Assembly (NCBI RefSeq): GCF_007829815.1 | Contig: NZ_VIWT01000003.1 | Location: 372,001-436,000, forward strand | From: Kitasatospora viridis | GTDB taxonomy: Bacteria > Actinomycetota > Actinomycetes > Streptomycetales > Streptomycetaceae | DNA length: 64,000 nucleotides | Direction: 5' to 3' | Shown here: in pieces, positions 1-8,190 of the stretch | How the letters are laid out: every line of letters starts with the position of its first letter | Numbering within the stretch: the stretch's first letter is position 1 | The notes under the pieces: generated by a model | Databases searched by the model: none | Told to the model about the DNA's origin: nothing | What the model saw: only the letters and a program-made list of their open reading frames with translations | Made by a program: the position numbers and the translations under genes

Positions 1-207
1 CCCGGCCCCGCCTGGCTGGAGCTCTGCGTCGACCCCGACGGCGCGGGCGGCTCCCGCTACCGCCAGCGCGCCCTGTTCCACCCGCACGGCCTGGCCGGCC
101 ACGCCTACTGGTGGGCGGTCGCCCCGTTCCACGCGGTCGTCTTCGGCGGTATGGCCCGCAACATCGCCACGCGCGCCCTGGCCGACGGTGCGGGTGACGC
201 GGCTTGA
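1..207 (+). CDS. C-terminus of a DUF2867-type protein (5' partial)
   Basis: The open frame enters from the left edge and ends at TGA 205-207, leaving 68 codons. The visible part has the pattern GSRYRQRALFHPHGLAGHAYWW followed by a hydrophobic AVVFGGMARNIA segment. This is the usual end of DUF2867 domains, which are often fused behind an NAD(P)-binding Rossmann domain related to NmrA/SDR proteins. The Rossmann part, if present, lies outside the window, so the reaction cannot be named. The next gene starts inside this one, which suggests co-transcription. Confidence 0.7.
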   Translation, partial: PGPAWLELCVDPDGAGGSRYRQRALFHPHGLAGHAYWWAVAPFHAVVFGGMARNIATRALADGAGDAA

Positions 208-913
208 TAGCGTCCAGCAGGTGCCCACGACCGACCACCACCAGCACCTCCAGGACGCCCTCGCCGCACTGGACGCCGCCTTCGCCCCCGTCACCGAGCA
301 GCGGGTCGCCCGCGTGGGCGGCTGCACCCACTGCTACGGCGTCGACGACCTCGAAGTACTGGCCGGCCCCGCGCGCCTGGTGCCGGAGGAGCTCATCCCC
401 ACCGTCGCGGCCGAGTCGATCGACCACTGGGACGACTTCCCCACCACCTACCGCCGGTTCACCCCCCGGATCGTCCGCGCCCTGGTCACCGACACGCTCC
501 ACGTCGACCACGGCCTGATCGGCTCCCGCCTGCGCGCCGCCGGCTGGCAGGAGTGGCCGCAGCGGGAGCGGGAGGCGCTGGAGACCGTCTGGCACGCCTG
601 GTGGCTGGCCACCCTGCACCACCACCCCGGGCAGGCCCACGTCACGGACGTGCTGGAGACGGTCGCCGTCAGCACCGGCGCCCTCACCCCCTGGCTGGCC
701 ACCTGGTCCGCCACCCGCACCGATGCCGCGGACCAGCACCTGGGCGACGCCCTCGACGTCTGGCTCCACCAGGGCGGACTCGCCGACCTGCACCTCGGCT
801 TCTACAGCGAACTGCCCGCCACGCCCGAACTGCTGCCCTGGCTGCTCGCCCTGACGGCGGGCCGGATCGGCGCCGCCCAGCTGGCCGAGGTCGAGCGGAT
901 CGCCTACAGCTGA
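188..913 (+). CDS. Conserved hypothetical protein, 241 aa
   Basis: Not recognised as a named family. The protein is acidic and rich in His and Trp. It has a CTHCYG motif near residue 46 that could bind a metal or form a disulfide, and a helical second half containing AWWLATLHHHPGQAHVTDVLE. No signal peptide or membrane segment is visible. The GTG at 188 overlaps the upstream gene by 20 bp and would allow translational coupling. There is no clear Shine-Dalgarno sequence, and GTG 221 is an alternative start. It probably shares a transcript with the DUF2867 gene. Confidence 0.65.
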   Translation: MRVTRLDSVQQVPTTDHHQHLQDALAALDAAFAPVTEQRVARVGGCTHCYGVDDLEVLAGPARLVPEELIPTVAAESIDHWDDFPTTYRRFTPRIVRALVTDTLHVDHGLIGSRLRAAGWQEWPQREREALETVWHAWWLATLHHHPGQAHVTDVLETVAVSTGALTPWLATWSATRTDAADQHLGDALDVWLHQGGLADLHLGFYSELPATPELLPWLLALTAGRIGAAQLAEVERIAYS

Positions 914-1191
914 TCTCCCGGTCTGACGGCCACGCCCACCCGGTCCGGCCTCCAGGGGCCACCGCCCGGGCCGATCGGATCCGCGCACGTCCCTTCCTCG
1001 CATTCGAAGTCGAAGCCGTCGAGCTCCAACCACCGCGCCACGGCGGAGAAGTTGGCGACCAGCCGATGGTGCGTCCGGAGGGCTCGGAAGTCATGGTCGG
1101 GTCACACTCCCTGTGTCCAACTGGGCAGTCCCCGAAAGTGAAGGCGGTGACGAACCGAAGCGAGGAAGCACGGTCACCTCTGCTGGGGCAG

Positions 1192-2310
1192 TCAGGGGCG
1201 GAGCGTGGCGACCGCGCGGGCGACGACGTCGCAGGCCGCGTCCTGGTGGGCGTGCCAGTGGGGCCGGTAGGTGCCGGCGGGGACGGGAGCGGCGCCCCCG
1301 GTGTAGACGATCAGGGCGCGTTCACCGGGGCGGATCAGGCCCTGTTCGATGGCGTCGAGCGTGCCGACCAGCGCGTAGAGGCCGGCGCGCTCGCGGGGTG
1401 TGCCGTCGGGGTCGAGGGCGACGGTGACGCCGGCCTCCCGGAGCAGGGCGACGGCACGCGGCTCCCACCGGAGGTAGCGGCTGTTGGTGAGGGCACGGAC
1501 AGTGCCGCGGCTGTACGCGCACAGATCCCGCATGCGCCGCACGAGGTCCTCGGTGAGGGTCTGCCGGAACAGAGTGGGTTCGAGCATCGGGACCTCGCCG
1601 GTCCCGTTCGGCTGCCCGCCGAGGGCCCGGACGAACGGGGTGACCGCCTCCTGCTGGACGCCGAGGAAGCGGGGCACGTGGACGGGCTGCGTGCGCTGGA
1701 GCTCGCGCAGTCCTGCGTAGTACCCGAGCGGCCCGTACCCGCTGGACAGGGCCTGGATGTGCCAGTCCCACCGCCGGCCCAGCTCGCGTCCGGCGTCGCG
1801 CAGGAAGTGGGCGCGCAGCCTGTTCGCTTCGTCCTGGTCGGCCGGGGATGGGGCCACCGGGATCCCCAGGGTCTCGGCGCAGGCCGCCAGGACGGCCTTG
1901 ATCCGGTGCTCTGGTGCGTCGACCTCGACGAACCGCACGGCGTCGGACTCGGCGAGCCGGGGCACGATGCGGCGGCGGGAGGCCTGCGGGTGGAGGATCA
2001 CCGCACGTAGGCCGACATGGTCGGCATAGGCGGCGAGGGCGTTGGCGGTGTTCCCCGAACTCTGGGCGAGGACGAGCGGCCGCTCCTGCCGCAGGAAGCG
2101 GGAGACGGCCAGGCAGGCCAGCCAGGACTTGAAGGTGCCGGTGGTGTTGCCCGTCGACAGGTCCAGCACGTCGGCGAAAACGCCTTCTTGGGGCGGCAGT
2201 TGGACGACGCGCCCGCTCTCTTGGAGGCTCGCCCGGCGGATCAGCTCGGGGTCGGCCGACAGGTGCGCCGCGTACCGCCGCACGACGTCGTCCTGTGTAT
2301 AGATCTCCAT
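1192..2310 (-). CDS. PLP-dependent beta-family enzyme (threonine synthase / cysteine synthase-like)
   Basis: A 372-aa fold-type II PLP enzyme. The cofactor lysine is probably Lys61 in TGTFKSW, and the phosphate-binding loop is SSGNT at 84-88, the pattern of threonine and cysteine synthases. A late YTGGAAP segment matches the C-terminal glycine loop. The start is ATG 2308-2310 because a strong GGGGAGGGG ribosome site precedes it; the frame stays open to 2391. It is divergent from an acyl-CoA dehydrogenase gene across a spacer with a tandem repeat. Substrate is unknown. The family makes or breaks beta- or gamma-substituted amino acids, so a diaminopropionate- or dehydroamino-acid-type role is possible but only inferred. 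Confidence 0.8.
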   Translation of the reverse strand: MEIYTQDDVVRRYAAHLSADPELIRRASLQESGRVVQLPPQEGVFADVLDLSTGNTTGTFKSWLACLAVSRFLRQERPLVLAQSSGNTANALAAYADHVGLRAVILHPQASRRRIVPRLAESDAVRFVEVDAPEHRIKAVLAACAETLGIPVAPSPADQDEANRLRAHFLRDAGRELGRRWDWHIQALSSGYGPLGYYAGLRELQRTQPVHVPRFLGVQQEAVTPFVRALGGQPNGTGEVPMLEPTLFRQTLTEDLVRRMRDLCAYSRGTVRALTNSRYLRWEPRAVALLREAGVTVALDPDGTPRERAGLYALVGTLDAIEQGLIRPGERALIVYTGGAAPVPAGTYRPHWHAHQDAACDVVARAVATLRP

Positions 2311-2398
2311 GACCGGCTCCCCTCCCCGTGACCGCTGACGGGCGGCGGTGAAGTAGCTGCGAGGTGTGCCGCCGACCTTCCCGGTTCGCACCTGGATC

Positions 2399-2428
2399 GC
2401 CGCAGTCCATATAGCCGCAGTCCATATA
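2399..2428. repeat. Perfect 15-bp tandem repeat in a divergent promoter region
   Basis: The unit GCCGCAGTCCATATA occurs twice head to tail (2399-2413 and 2414-2428) in the 265-bp spacer between the PLP enzyme and the acyl-CoA dehydrogenase. It is far more AT-rich than its surroundings. Two same-face sites 15 bp apart would suit a regulator controlling both genes. No regulator gene is adjacent. Confidence 0.6.
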
Positions 2429-2575
2429 ACCGGTTGTCCCGCCTCGCCTCGGCGTCCGACAGCCGAAACTCACCTGCACGAGTGACTGCTGGCCCGGCGG
2501 GCACCTCGTGGGCCGGTTCCGCCTTCACCATGGGGGCGGAATTCGGATCGGTATCCGGGCGGCCTCGGACTGGAA

Positions 2576-3769
2576 GTGAGCACGCGACGCATGGACGACA
2601 CGGGCCTGGACCGGATCGCGCAGTTCGCCCGGCAGGAGATCGGCCCCTACCTGGCCGCCCACCCGGAGGACCGCTACCCCCTGCCCCTGGTGCGGCGACT
2701 GGCCCAGTTGGGTGCCTTCGGGGCGGCCGTGCCGACGCAGCACGGCGGCGGTGACTGGAGCCGGCGCGACATCGCCCTCATCGGATACGAACTGGGCCGC
2801 GGCTGGCAGCCGTTGGCCGGTCTTGTCAGCACCCACCTCAAGCTGTGCCGGCAGGTGTCGGAGCACGGCACCCCGCAGCAGCGCGAGCGGTGGCTCGGCG
2901 CGATGGCCCGCGGCGAGAGCGTCTTCGCCCGCGCCTACCACGAACAGGGCATCGCCCACCCGGCCCAGCTGCGCACCCGCGCCATCCGGCGTGGCCGGGT
3001 CGCCGTGCTCGACGGACGCAAGAGCTGGGTGACCAATGCGCGCAACGCCGACCGGGTGCTGGTGATCGCCCGTAGCGGCAACGCCGCCGTGGGCGTCCTC
3101 GTGGACCCCGGCCGCCCCGGGGTGACAATCGGACCGGAGCTGCCCAGGCCCGGCCTGCTCGGTGTCTCGCTCGCCGAAATCGCCTTCGCCGACTACGAGT
3201 TCGACCCCGAGGACGACGTGCTCGGCGGCTGGGACCACGACCTGACCCAATCCCTGCTGGCCAACGACGTGACCAGCTACACGGCCCGGGCCGTGGGCTC
3301 GGCCGACGCCGTTCTCGAACACGCGGTGCGCTTCGTGCGCGACGGCCTGGCCCACCGGTCGGCCGACGTCCAGGGCGCCATCCGCCTGCGGATGGGCGAG
3401 CTGGCGGCCAAGGTCGCGGTGATGCGGACGGTCTGGCACGCCCTGCTCGATCCGCGGCCGCCCGCGGACGGGACACCGCCCGAGGCGCCGAACCCGCCGA
3501 TGACCTCCGCGGTGGCCAAGGTGTTCTGCACCGCAACCCTCCAGGACGTGGTGCGGGAGGCTGCCACGCTGTGCGGCGGCGCCGGGTACGCCGCCGCCGA
3601 CCACGCCCTGGGACGCCACTACCGCGACGCCCTGGCGCTGCCCATCATCGGAGCACCCAACGACGTCCTGCTGTCCCGGATCGGCGAACGAGAGCTGGGC
3701 CCGGTGGCGGCCGATTCGCATGCCACAACACCTACGCCCACTCCCGCGACTACGTCGAAGGCGACCTGA
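2576..3769 (+). CDS. Acyl-CoA dehydrogenase family flavoprotein
   Basis: This 397-aa protein has the acyl-CoA dehydrogenase layout: N-terminal helices, a beta domain with SWVTNARNADRVLVIAR and EIAFADYEF, and a C-terminal helical bundle with LCGGAGYA. Near the end, where classical members have YEGTNEI with the catalytic base, it reads LPIIGAPNDV, so the usual glutamate is absent. Family members with this change often act in secondary metabolism or use a base elsewhere. The GTG at 2576 is taken as start, with ATG 2591 as alternative. It is divergent from the PLP enzyme, which suggests joint regulation. Substrate unknown. Confidence 0.8.
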   Translation: MSTRRMDDTGLDRIAQFARQEIGPYLAAHPEDRYPLPLVRRLAQLGAFGAAVPTQHGGGDWSRRDIALIGYELGRGWQPLAGLVSTHLKLCRQVSEHGTPQQRERWLGAMARGESVFARAYHEQGIAHPAQLRTRAIRRGRVAVLDGRKSWVTNARNADRVLVIARSGNAAVGVLVDPGRPGVTIGPELPRPGLLGVSLAEIAFADYEFDPEDDVLGGWDHDLTQSLLANDVTSYTARAVGSADAVLEHAVRFVRDGLAHRSADVQGAIRLRMGELAAKVAVMRTVWHALLDPRPPADGTPPEAPNPPMTSAVAKVFCTATLQDVVREAATLCGGAGYAAADHALGRHYRDALALPIIGAPNDVLLSRIGERELGPVAADSHATTPTPTPATTSKAT

Positions 3770-3943
3770 TCCCCGCACTCGGCCGACAACCGGGAAGACA
3801 ACACATCCACAAGAGAGTTGGAATCGGACAGTTCACCCTGACGCGCCGACGTCAGCAACCAGTGCCTCGTGCACCTCCAGCCCTCCCTGTTCCGCCGGCC
3901 GACCGGTACCCTGCGGAGACGATCTTCCGGGGGGGGTGGGCCG

Positions 3944-4491
3944 ATGCGGCCGATGCTGTTGCTGGACGTGGACGGACCGCTGAACCCCTATGCGGCGAAG
4001 CCGCACAGGCGACCCGAGGGCTACCGCACCCACCGCCTGATGACGCCACGCTGGCAGGCCGCCGAACGCCGCCGCCTGCACGAGTGGGGCCTGCTCGACC
4101 GCTCGGCGAAGCCCCTGCGCGTCTGGCTCAACCCGACCCACGGCCCAGCCCTCACCGCACTCCCGTTCGACCTGGTGTGGGCGACCACCTGGGAGGAAGA
4201 GGCCAACACCTTCCTCGCCCCACTCCTGGGCCTGCCCACCCTCCCGTTCATCACCTGGCCCGTCCCCCGCCCCGAGCCAGCGGACGGCGTGTTCTGGAAA
4301 ACCCCGGCGATCGTCGCCTGGGCACAGGGCCGCCCCTTCGCTGGGTCGACGACCAGATCACGCCCGCCGACCACACCTGGGTCCGCGCCCACCACGCGGG
4401 CCCGGCGCTCCTGCACCACGTCGACCCGAAGACCGGGCTGACGGCCGACGACTTCACGCGCCTGCGGGAGTGGGCAGGGGCGGTGGACTGA
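3944..4491 (+). pseudogene. HAD-like hydrolase gene with a 1-nt frameshift
   Basis: ATG 3944 opens a frame beginning MRPMLLLDVDGP, with the HAD nucleophile motif DVDG at residues 8-11, followed by WLNPTHG and VWATTWEEEAN as in actinobacterial HAD-domain proteins of about 180 residues. After GRPFA at about 4341 the frame turns to low-complexity Ser/Thr/Arg sequence. The family ending (WVDDQIT, then GPALLHHVDPKTGLTADDF) continues in the next frame from 4342 to TGA 4491. One missing base near 4341 explains this. Either the gene is inactivated or it is an assembly error. Confidence 0.8.
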
Positions 4492-4589
4492 CACTGTCCC
4501 TGAATCCACGTCAGGAACACCTGCCCGGAGGTTCCGAGCACAACCGCTACGGGACTGCCCGCTGACAGCTGGGGAGCTCGTCACTACCG

Positions 4590-5174
4590 CTACTCCCTCC
4601 TCGGCACCGCGCCATCTGCCACCACCTCATCGGCCCGGCCGATCAGCAGCTCGACCCGGGCGAGTGCCGCCCGCGTCGACTCGACCAGCTCGGTGTCCCC
4701 CTTCGCGATCCGCAACCGCAGCGCCTCTCGCAGGTGGATCCGGGCCCCCGCGAGGTCTCCGCGCTCCATCAGGTGCTTGCCGGTGTGCTGGAGCGCGAAA
4801 TCGACGAGTTCCGGCTGCTGGCTTCGCGCGGTGTCGAGGGCACTGCGGTAGAGCGCGTCCGCGCTGTGCACGTCACCGGCGTAGCGGTGCGCGTCGCCGA
4901 GGTTGAGTCCGGTGGCGACAACGGCTCGGGTGTTTCCGATCGATGCGGCGAGGTCGAGCGACTTCCGGAGAAACACGCGGGCCTCCTCGTAGTGCCCCAA
5001 GCACATCTGGCCGATGCCGATCCATCTGGCCAGGACCCGGGTACGAGCGGGGTCGGCGCCCTCCGGCAAGGCCCTCAGTTCCTTGTGGAGTCGGCCGATC
5101 GCGGCGGTCAGCCCGCTCCGGTCGGTGGGGACCATCCGCAGGTCGTCGTCGTGAGTGATGAGGTGATCCAGCAC
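4590..5174 (-). CDS. Tetratricopeptide-repeat protein
   Basis: A 194-aa all-helical protein with TPR-like units: YEEARVFLRKSLDLAASIG, then GDVHSADALYRSALDTAR, then GDLAGARIHLREALRLR. The repeats cover about residues 50-175. It has no signal peptide or membrane segment. It resembles the C-terminal TPR parts of actinobacterial SARP/AfsR or NB-ARC regulators but carries no DNA-binding or NTPase domain, so it may be a stand-alone adaptor or a regulator remnant. It is divergent from the ArsR-like gene at 5379. Confidence 0.75.
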   Translation of the reverse strand: MLDHLITHDDDLRMVPTDRSGLTAAIGRLHKELRALPEGADPARTRVLARWIGIGQMCLGHYEEARVFLRKSLDLAASIGNTRAVVATGLNLGDAHRYAGDVHSADALYRSALDTARSQQPELVDFALQHTGKHLMERGDLAGARIHLREALRLRIAKGDTELVESTRAALARVELLIGRADEVVADGAVPRRE

Positions 5175-5378
5175 GTGACCCTCCGTCAGTCGGTTGTGCT
5201 CAGCGTGGCACTACAGCTGGTCGGCCAGCAGCCTCGCGAGTGGTGCCGCCCGGTGGTCACCGACAGCCAGTCCCCCGAGCCTGGCCGTGAGCATGACCGG
5301 CAACGCCCGCCCGGCCCCGGCCGCGCATGGCATCCTGGCGTTGAGGGACAACTCGCGATCTGCCGGGGGGCCGGAATC

Positions 5379-6392
5379 GTGTTGCGCATTCACTTCACAG
5401 CTGCGGACCTGGGGCGCGTGCAGGTGGCGGCGGGTCAGGATCCGCTCTGGGAAACCACCCTGGGGCTCCAGCAGTTGACCGCGGGACCGCGCGGCGCCGC
5501 TGCGTTCCGGACCTGGCGGCGGCAGGCGAACACTGCAGTCGAGGAACGTCACCTGGGCCGCGAGGTCCGGCTGTTGCGCACGGTGGTGCCCAACAGCGGG
5601 TACTACCCGGACTTCCTCACCCCGCCGGAGGCCCTCGACGGCCTGGCGGCCGGCCTGGACGCGATCCGTGGCACACCGTCCGAGCGGCTGCGCGGGGAGC
5701 TCGGACGGCTGGCCGCCGGTCCGGCGGTGCGCCGCTCGGCGCGGTCCTGGCTGCGGAGTCTGGCCGACGGGGACCGGGAGAGCATGGCCGAGTTGACGGG
5801 CGCGCTGCGCGCAGTGCATCAGGCAGTGATCGCCCCGGAGTGGTCCCGGGCCGAGGTCCTGGTCGAGGTGGACCGTGCGCGCCGGGCCCGCGCCCTGCGC
5901 GACGGCGGGGTGCCCGGGCTGCTCGCCTCGCTCGGCCCGGCGTTCCGCTGGGAACCACCGGTGTTGTGCATGGACTACCCGGTCGACCGCGACCTGTGGC
6001 TCGCCGGGCGCGGACTGCGGCTCGTCCCGTCGTACTTCTGCTGGCGCACCCCGATCGCCCTGGCCGATCCGGGGCTGCAGCCAGTACTCGCCTACCCGGT
6101 GGACCGCGACACCCGGACAAGCGCCCAACAGGCGGATCCGCAGGCGCTGCCCGCCCTGCTGGGCCGGACCCGCGCGCGCACCCTCGCGGCGCTGCGTGAG
6201 GCAGCCACCACCGGCGAACTCGCACGTCGGCTGCGGGTCTCCCCCGCCTCGGCCAGCCAGCACGTGCACGTGCTGACCGCCGCGCACCTGGTCCACAGCC
6301 AGCGCCTCGGGAACCAGGTGCTGCACAGCCTCACCCCGCTCGGCGCCGCGCTGCTGACGGGACGTCAGCCCGCTTCGCTCGCCCGGTCCTGA
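5379..6392 (+). CDS. ArsR-like winged-helix transcriptional regulator (DUF5937-type N-terminus)
   Basis: This 337-aa protein has a long N-terminal domain (LRIHFTAADLGRVQVA at the start) and a C-terminal ArsR winged helix at roughly residues 260-325. Recognition-helix residues TGELARRLRVSPASASQHVHVL are followed by the wing region. Streptomycetes have many regulators with this two-part layout, and the N-terminal part is probably a sensor. GTG 5379 is chosen since family members begin with LRIHF; TTG 5382 is an alternative and the frame is open far upstream. No metal-binding cysteine pair is visible. Target unknown. Confidence 0.8.
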   Translation: MLRIHFTAADLGRVQVAAGQDPLWETTLGLQQLTAGPRGAAAFRTWRRQANTAVEERHLGREVRLLRTVVPNSGYYPDFLTPPEALDGLAAGLDAIRGTPSERLRGELGRLAAGPAVRRSARSWLRSLADGDRESMAELTGALRAVHQAVIAPEWSRAEVLVEVDRARRARALRDGGVPGLLASLGPAFRWEPPVLCMDYPVDRDLWLAGRGLRLVPSYFCWRTPIALADPGLQPVLAYPVDRDTRTSAQQADPQALPALLGRTRARTLAALREAATTGELARRLRVSPASASQHVHVLTAAHLVHSQRLGNQVLHSLTPLGAALLTGRQPASLARS

Positions 6393-6514
6393 TGGGTTCG
6401 GCCGCACACCGCCTGCCCAAGTGGACTGCGGCTTACCGACATCGCACTGGCCCCGGAGTTTCGGGCAGCGCTGAAAGTCGTCGCGAGGCTCGCGGGCCGA
6501 CGGCCAGGATGAGG

Positions 6515-6540
6515 ACCGGGCCGGATCGGACCGGCCCGGT
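6515..6540 (+). terminator. Stem-loop downstream of the ArsR-like gene
   Basis: Perfect 10-bp arms ACCGGGCCGG and CCGGCCCGGT enclose a 6-nt loop, 120 bp after the ArsR-like stop and before the next ribosome site. There is no U tract, as is usual for terminators in this group. Confidence 0.5.
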
Positions 6541-6582
6541 CGGCTGACCGGCCGATCGACCACCGCAAGGGGGAGCTCCCAA

Positions 6583-7041
6583 ATGGCACTTCGCAAGCCC
6601 GCCGCCCTGCTGGCTGCCACCCTGGCGCTCAGCGCCGCCTCCGTAGTCGGCATCACCGGCACCGCCTCGGCCGCACCCGCCACCCCGGCGCACACCGCAC
6701 TGACCCTGCAGCAGGCGAAGGCGATCCTGGACAGGGACCTGCGGAACCACACCGTGCTGTCTCCGAGCCAGGTCCACTCCGCCGGCGTGCACCCCGACCT
6801 GAGCTGCGCGCTCGGCTACGTCTGCGGTCAGGGCGCGAACGGCAACAGCTTCGCCTACAGCCAGTGCAACCACACCTACACGCTGCCCAATCTGATCGGC
6901 AACGGTCCGCTGAACAACAACCAGACCGGGCACGCGGTGGCGTACTTCTTCGAAAGCAGCGGCCTCTTCCTCTTCAGCTCCCAGGCCCCCGACTACGAGA
7001 CGGTGAACTGGACCCCAGTCCAGTACGCGATCGCCTGCTGA
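6583..7041 (+). CDS. Secreted small protein, possibly I36-like
   Basis: 152 aa with a clear Sec signal peptide (positively charged start, hydrophobic core, cleavage near TASA-AP at about residue 31). The mature domain has four cysteines, two in SCALGYVCGQ, one in SQCNHTY and the last residue. The CxxGxVC spacing and the Tyr/Asn-rich body resemble peptidase inhibitor family I36 and beta/gamma-crystallin-like proteins of streptomycetes, but the match is loose. A GGGGGAG ribosome site precedes ATG 6583. It is flanked by hairpins on both sides, so it is probably monocistronic. Confidence 0.7.
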   Translation: MALRKPAALLAATLALSAASVVGITGTASAAPATPAHTALTLQQAKAILDRDLRNHTVLSPSQVHSAGVHPDLSCALGYVCGQGANGNSFAYSQCNHTYTLPNLIGNGPLNNNQTGHAVAYFFESSGLFLFSSQAPDYETVNWTPVQYAIAC

Positions 7042-7055
7042 ACCCACCCGAGACA

Positions 7056-7101
7056 CCCGGCCACCATCGCTCCGCGCGGCCGCGGGGCGACGGTGGCCGG
7101 G
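7056..7101 (+). terminator. Long G+C-rich terminator hairpin
   Basis: CCCGGCCACC and GGTGGCCGGG pair perfectly, and after one mismatch the stem continues inward for about ten more pairs. It starts 15 bp after the secreted-protein stop and lies before the end of the convergent acetyltransferase gene, so it may serve both strands. Confidence 0.75.
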
Positions 7102-7127
7102 CCCGGTGCCCGAATGCCGGACGAACC

Positions 7128-8087
7128 TCAGGCCGCCGGCGCCGCCAGGATCACCCGGGTCTCGCTGACCCGGTAGCCGGCGCGGTGGAAGGCGGCGGCC
7201 ATGGGGGCGTTGGCGGTGTCCGTGGTAGCCGTGATCCGGGTTGCTCCCCGCTCGATGTGGGAGCGGGTGATCTCGGCGAGGATGTCGTCGATGTACCGGC
7301 GGCCGCGCAGCTCCGGGACGACGCCGAGGTAGCCGACGTTGGGGCCGGTGGGCGTGCGGGAGGGGATGGCGAAGCCGGCGAGTCGGCCGTCCGGGGTGCG
7401 GGCGATCCGCCACCAGTCGCGCTCGCCCGGGCAGGCGAGGTAGAACGCCAGGTCGTCGCGGGCGGTGGCGTCCTCGCCCAGCGAGGCGAGGTTGGCGATC
7501 GTCTCCTGGTCCAGGCTGCCGCGAGCCACCTGACGGAAGACGTCGACGAACGCCTCGTCGTCCGGCTCGGCGGTGAAGACCAGCCGGTCGGACGGGTCGG
7601 GGGCGCCGGCCTCGGGCGTCCACTCGAAGCGCAGCCGGTCGATCCGCCGCGTCAGGCCGACCCGAGCGGCGGCGTCCACCCGCCAGGCGACGGCGGCGGC
7701 CCGGGCAGCCTCGTCGAGCGGGTCCTCGTGGGGCAGCATGATGTTGTACTCCGGCGCGGTGGCGAGCCCCTGCGCGGCGAACGTCCGGTGGGCGGCGGCC
7801 AGCAGTTCGGCGGCCAGCGCGGCCGGGTCGGCGACGGAGGGGTGCACGGACAGGCAGTCCAGCACGATCGGCCGGTCACTGTCGGACCTGCCCCACCACA
7901 GCGCGCGGCCCAGCACCCGGCCGTCCTGCTCGGCGAGCCACGTCCACTCGGGCCGCAGCCGGCGGGCGGCGGACTCCGCACGGTGGCGGTCGGCCGTGAT
8001 CCAGCCGACGGGCTCGGCGACGTGCCAATCCAGGACGAGGTCGAGGTCGCGGTCGCGGTCGACTGCGGCGGTCGGGCGAAAGTGCAT
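7128..8087 (-). CDS. GNAT-family acetyltransferase, apparently two-domain
   Basis: 319 aa. The C-terminal GNAT domain is clear: RLAGFAIPSR, then VGYLGVVPELRGRRYIDDIL (the acetyl-CoA pyrophosphate loop, motif A), then TDTANAPMAAAFHRAGYRV. The N-terminal half (WTWLAEQDGRVLGRALWW, LDCLSVHPS) has the outline of a second, degenerate GNAT unit. Such tandem GNAT proteins in streptomycetes acetylate small molecules or confer resistance. The acceptor substrate cannot be read from the sequence. ATG 8087 begins MHFRPT. Confidence 0.8.
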   Translation of the reverse strand: MHFRPTAAVDRDRDLDLVLDWHVAEPVGWITADRHRAESAARRLRPEWTWLAEQDGRVLGRALWWGRSDSDRPIVLDCLSVHPSVADPAALAAELLAAAHRTFAAQGLATAPEYNIMLPHEDPLDEAARAAAVAWRVDAAARVGLTRRIDRLRFEWTPEAGAPDPSDRLVFTAEPDDEAFVDVFRQVARGSLDQETIANLASLGEDATARDDLAFYLACPGERDWWRIARTPDGRLAGFAIPSRTPTGPNVGYLGVVPELRGRRYIDDILAEITRSHIERGATRITATTDTANAPMAAAFHRAGYRVSETRVILAAPAA

Positions 8088-8162
8088 GCGATCTCCGTGG
8101 TGCGGCGGCTGGGCGGCGGCGGCCGCCCAGCAGAGGCTACGCCCACGAACGGAGCTGACGCC

Positions 8163-8190
8163 GCCTCATTTCAGCTGCCTCATTTCAGCT
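8163..8190. repeat. 14-bp tandem duplication at the 3' end of the anti-sigma gene
   Basis: The unit GCCTCATTTCAGCT occurs twice head to tail. The stop codon of the anti-sigma gene lies in the copy at 8177-8190, and the other copy is just downstream, so the reading frame is unaffected. Confidence 0.7.

Noticed and set aside
553..2010. Long plus-strand frame across 553-2010
   Set aside because: It overlaps the 188-913 gene in another frame and is antisense to the PLP enzyme; no family features.
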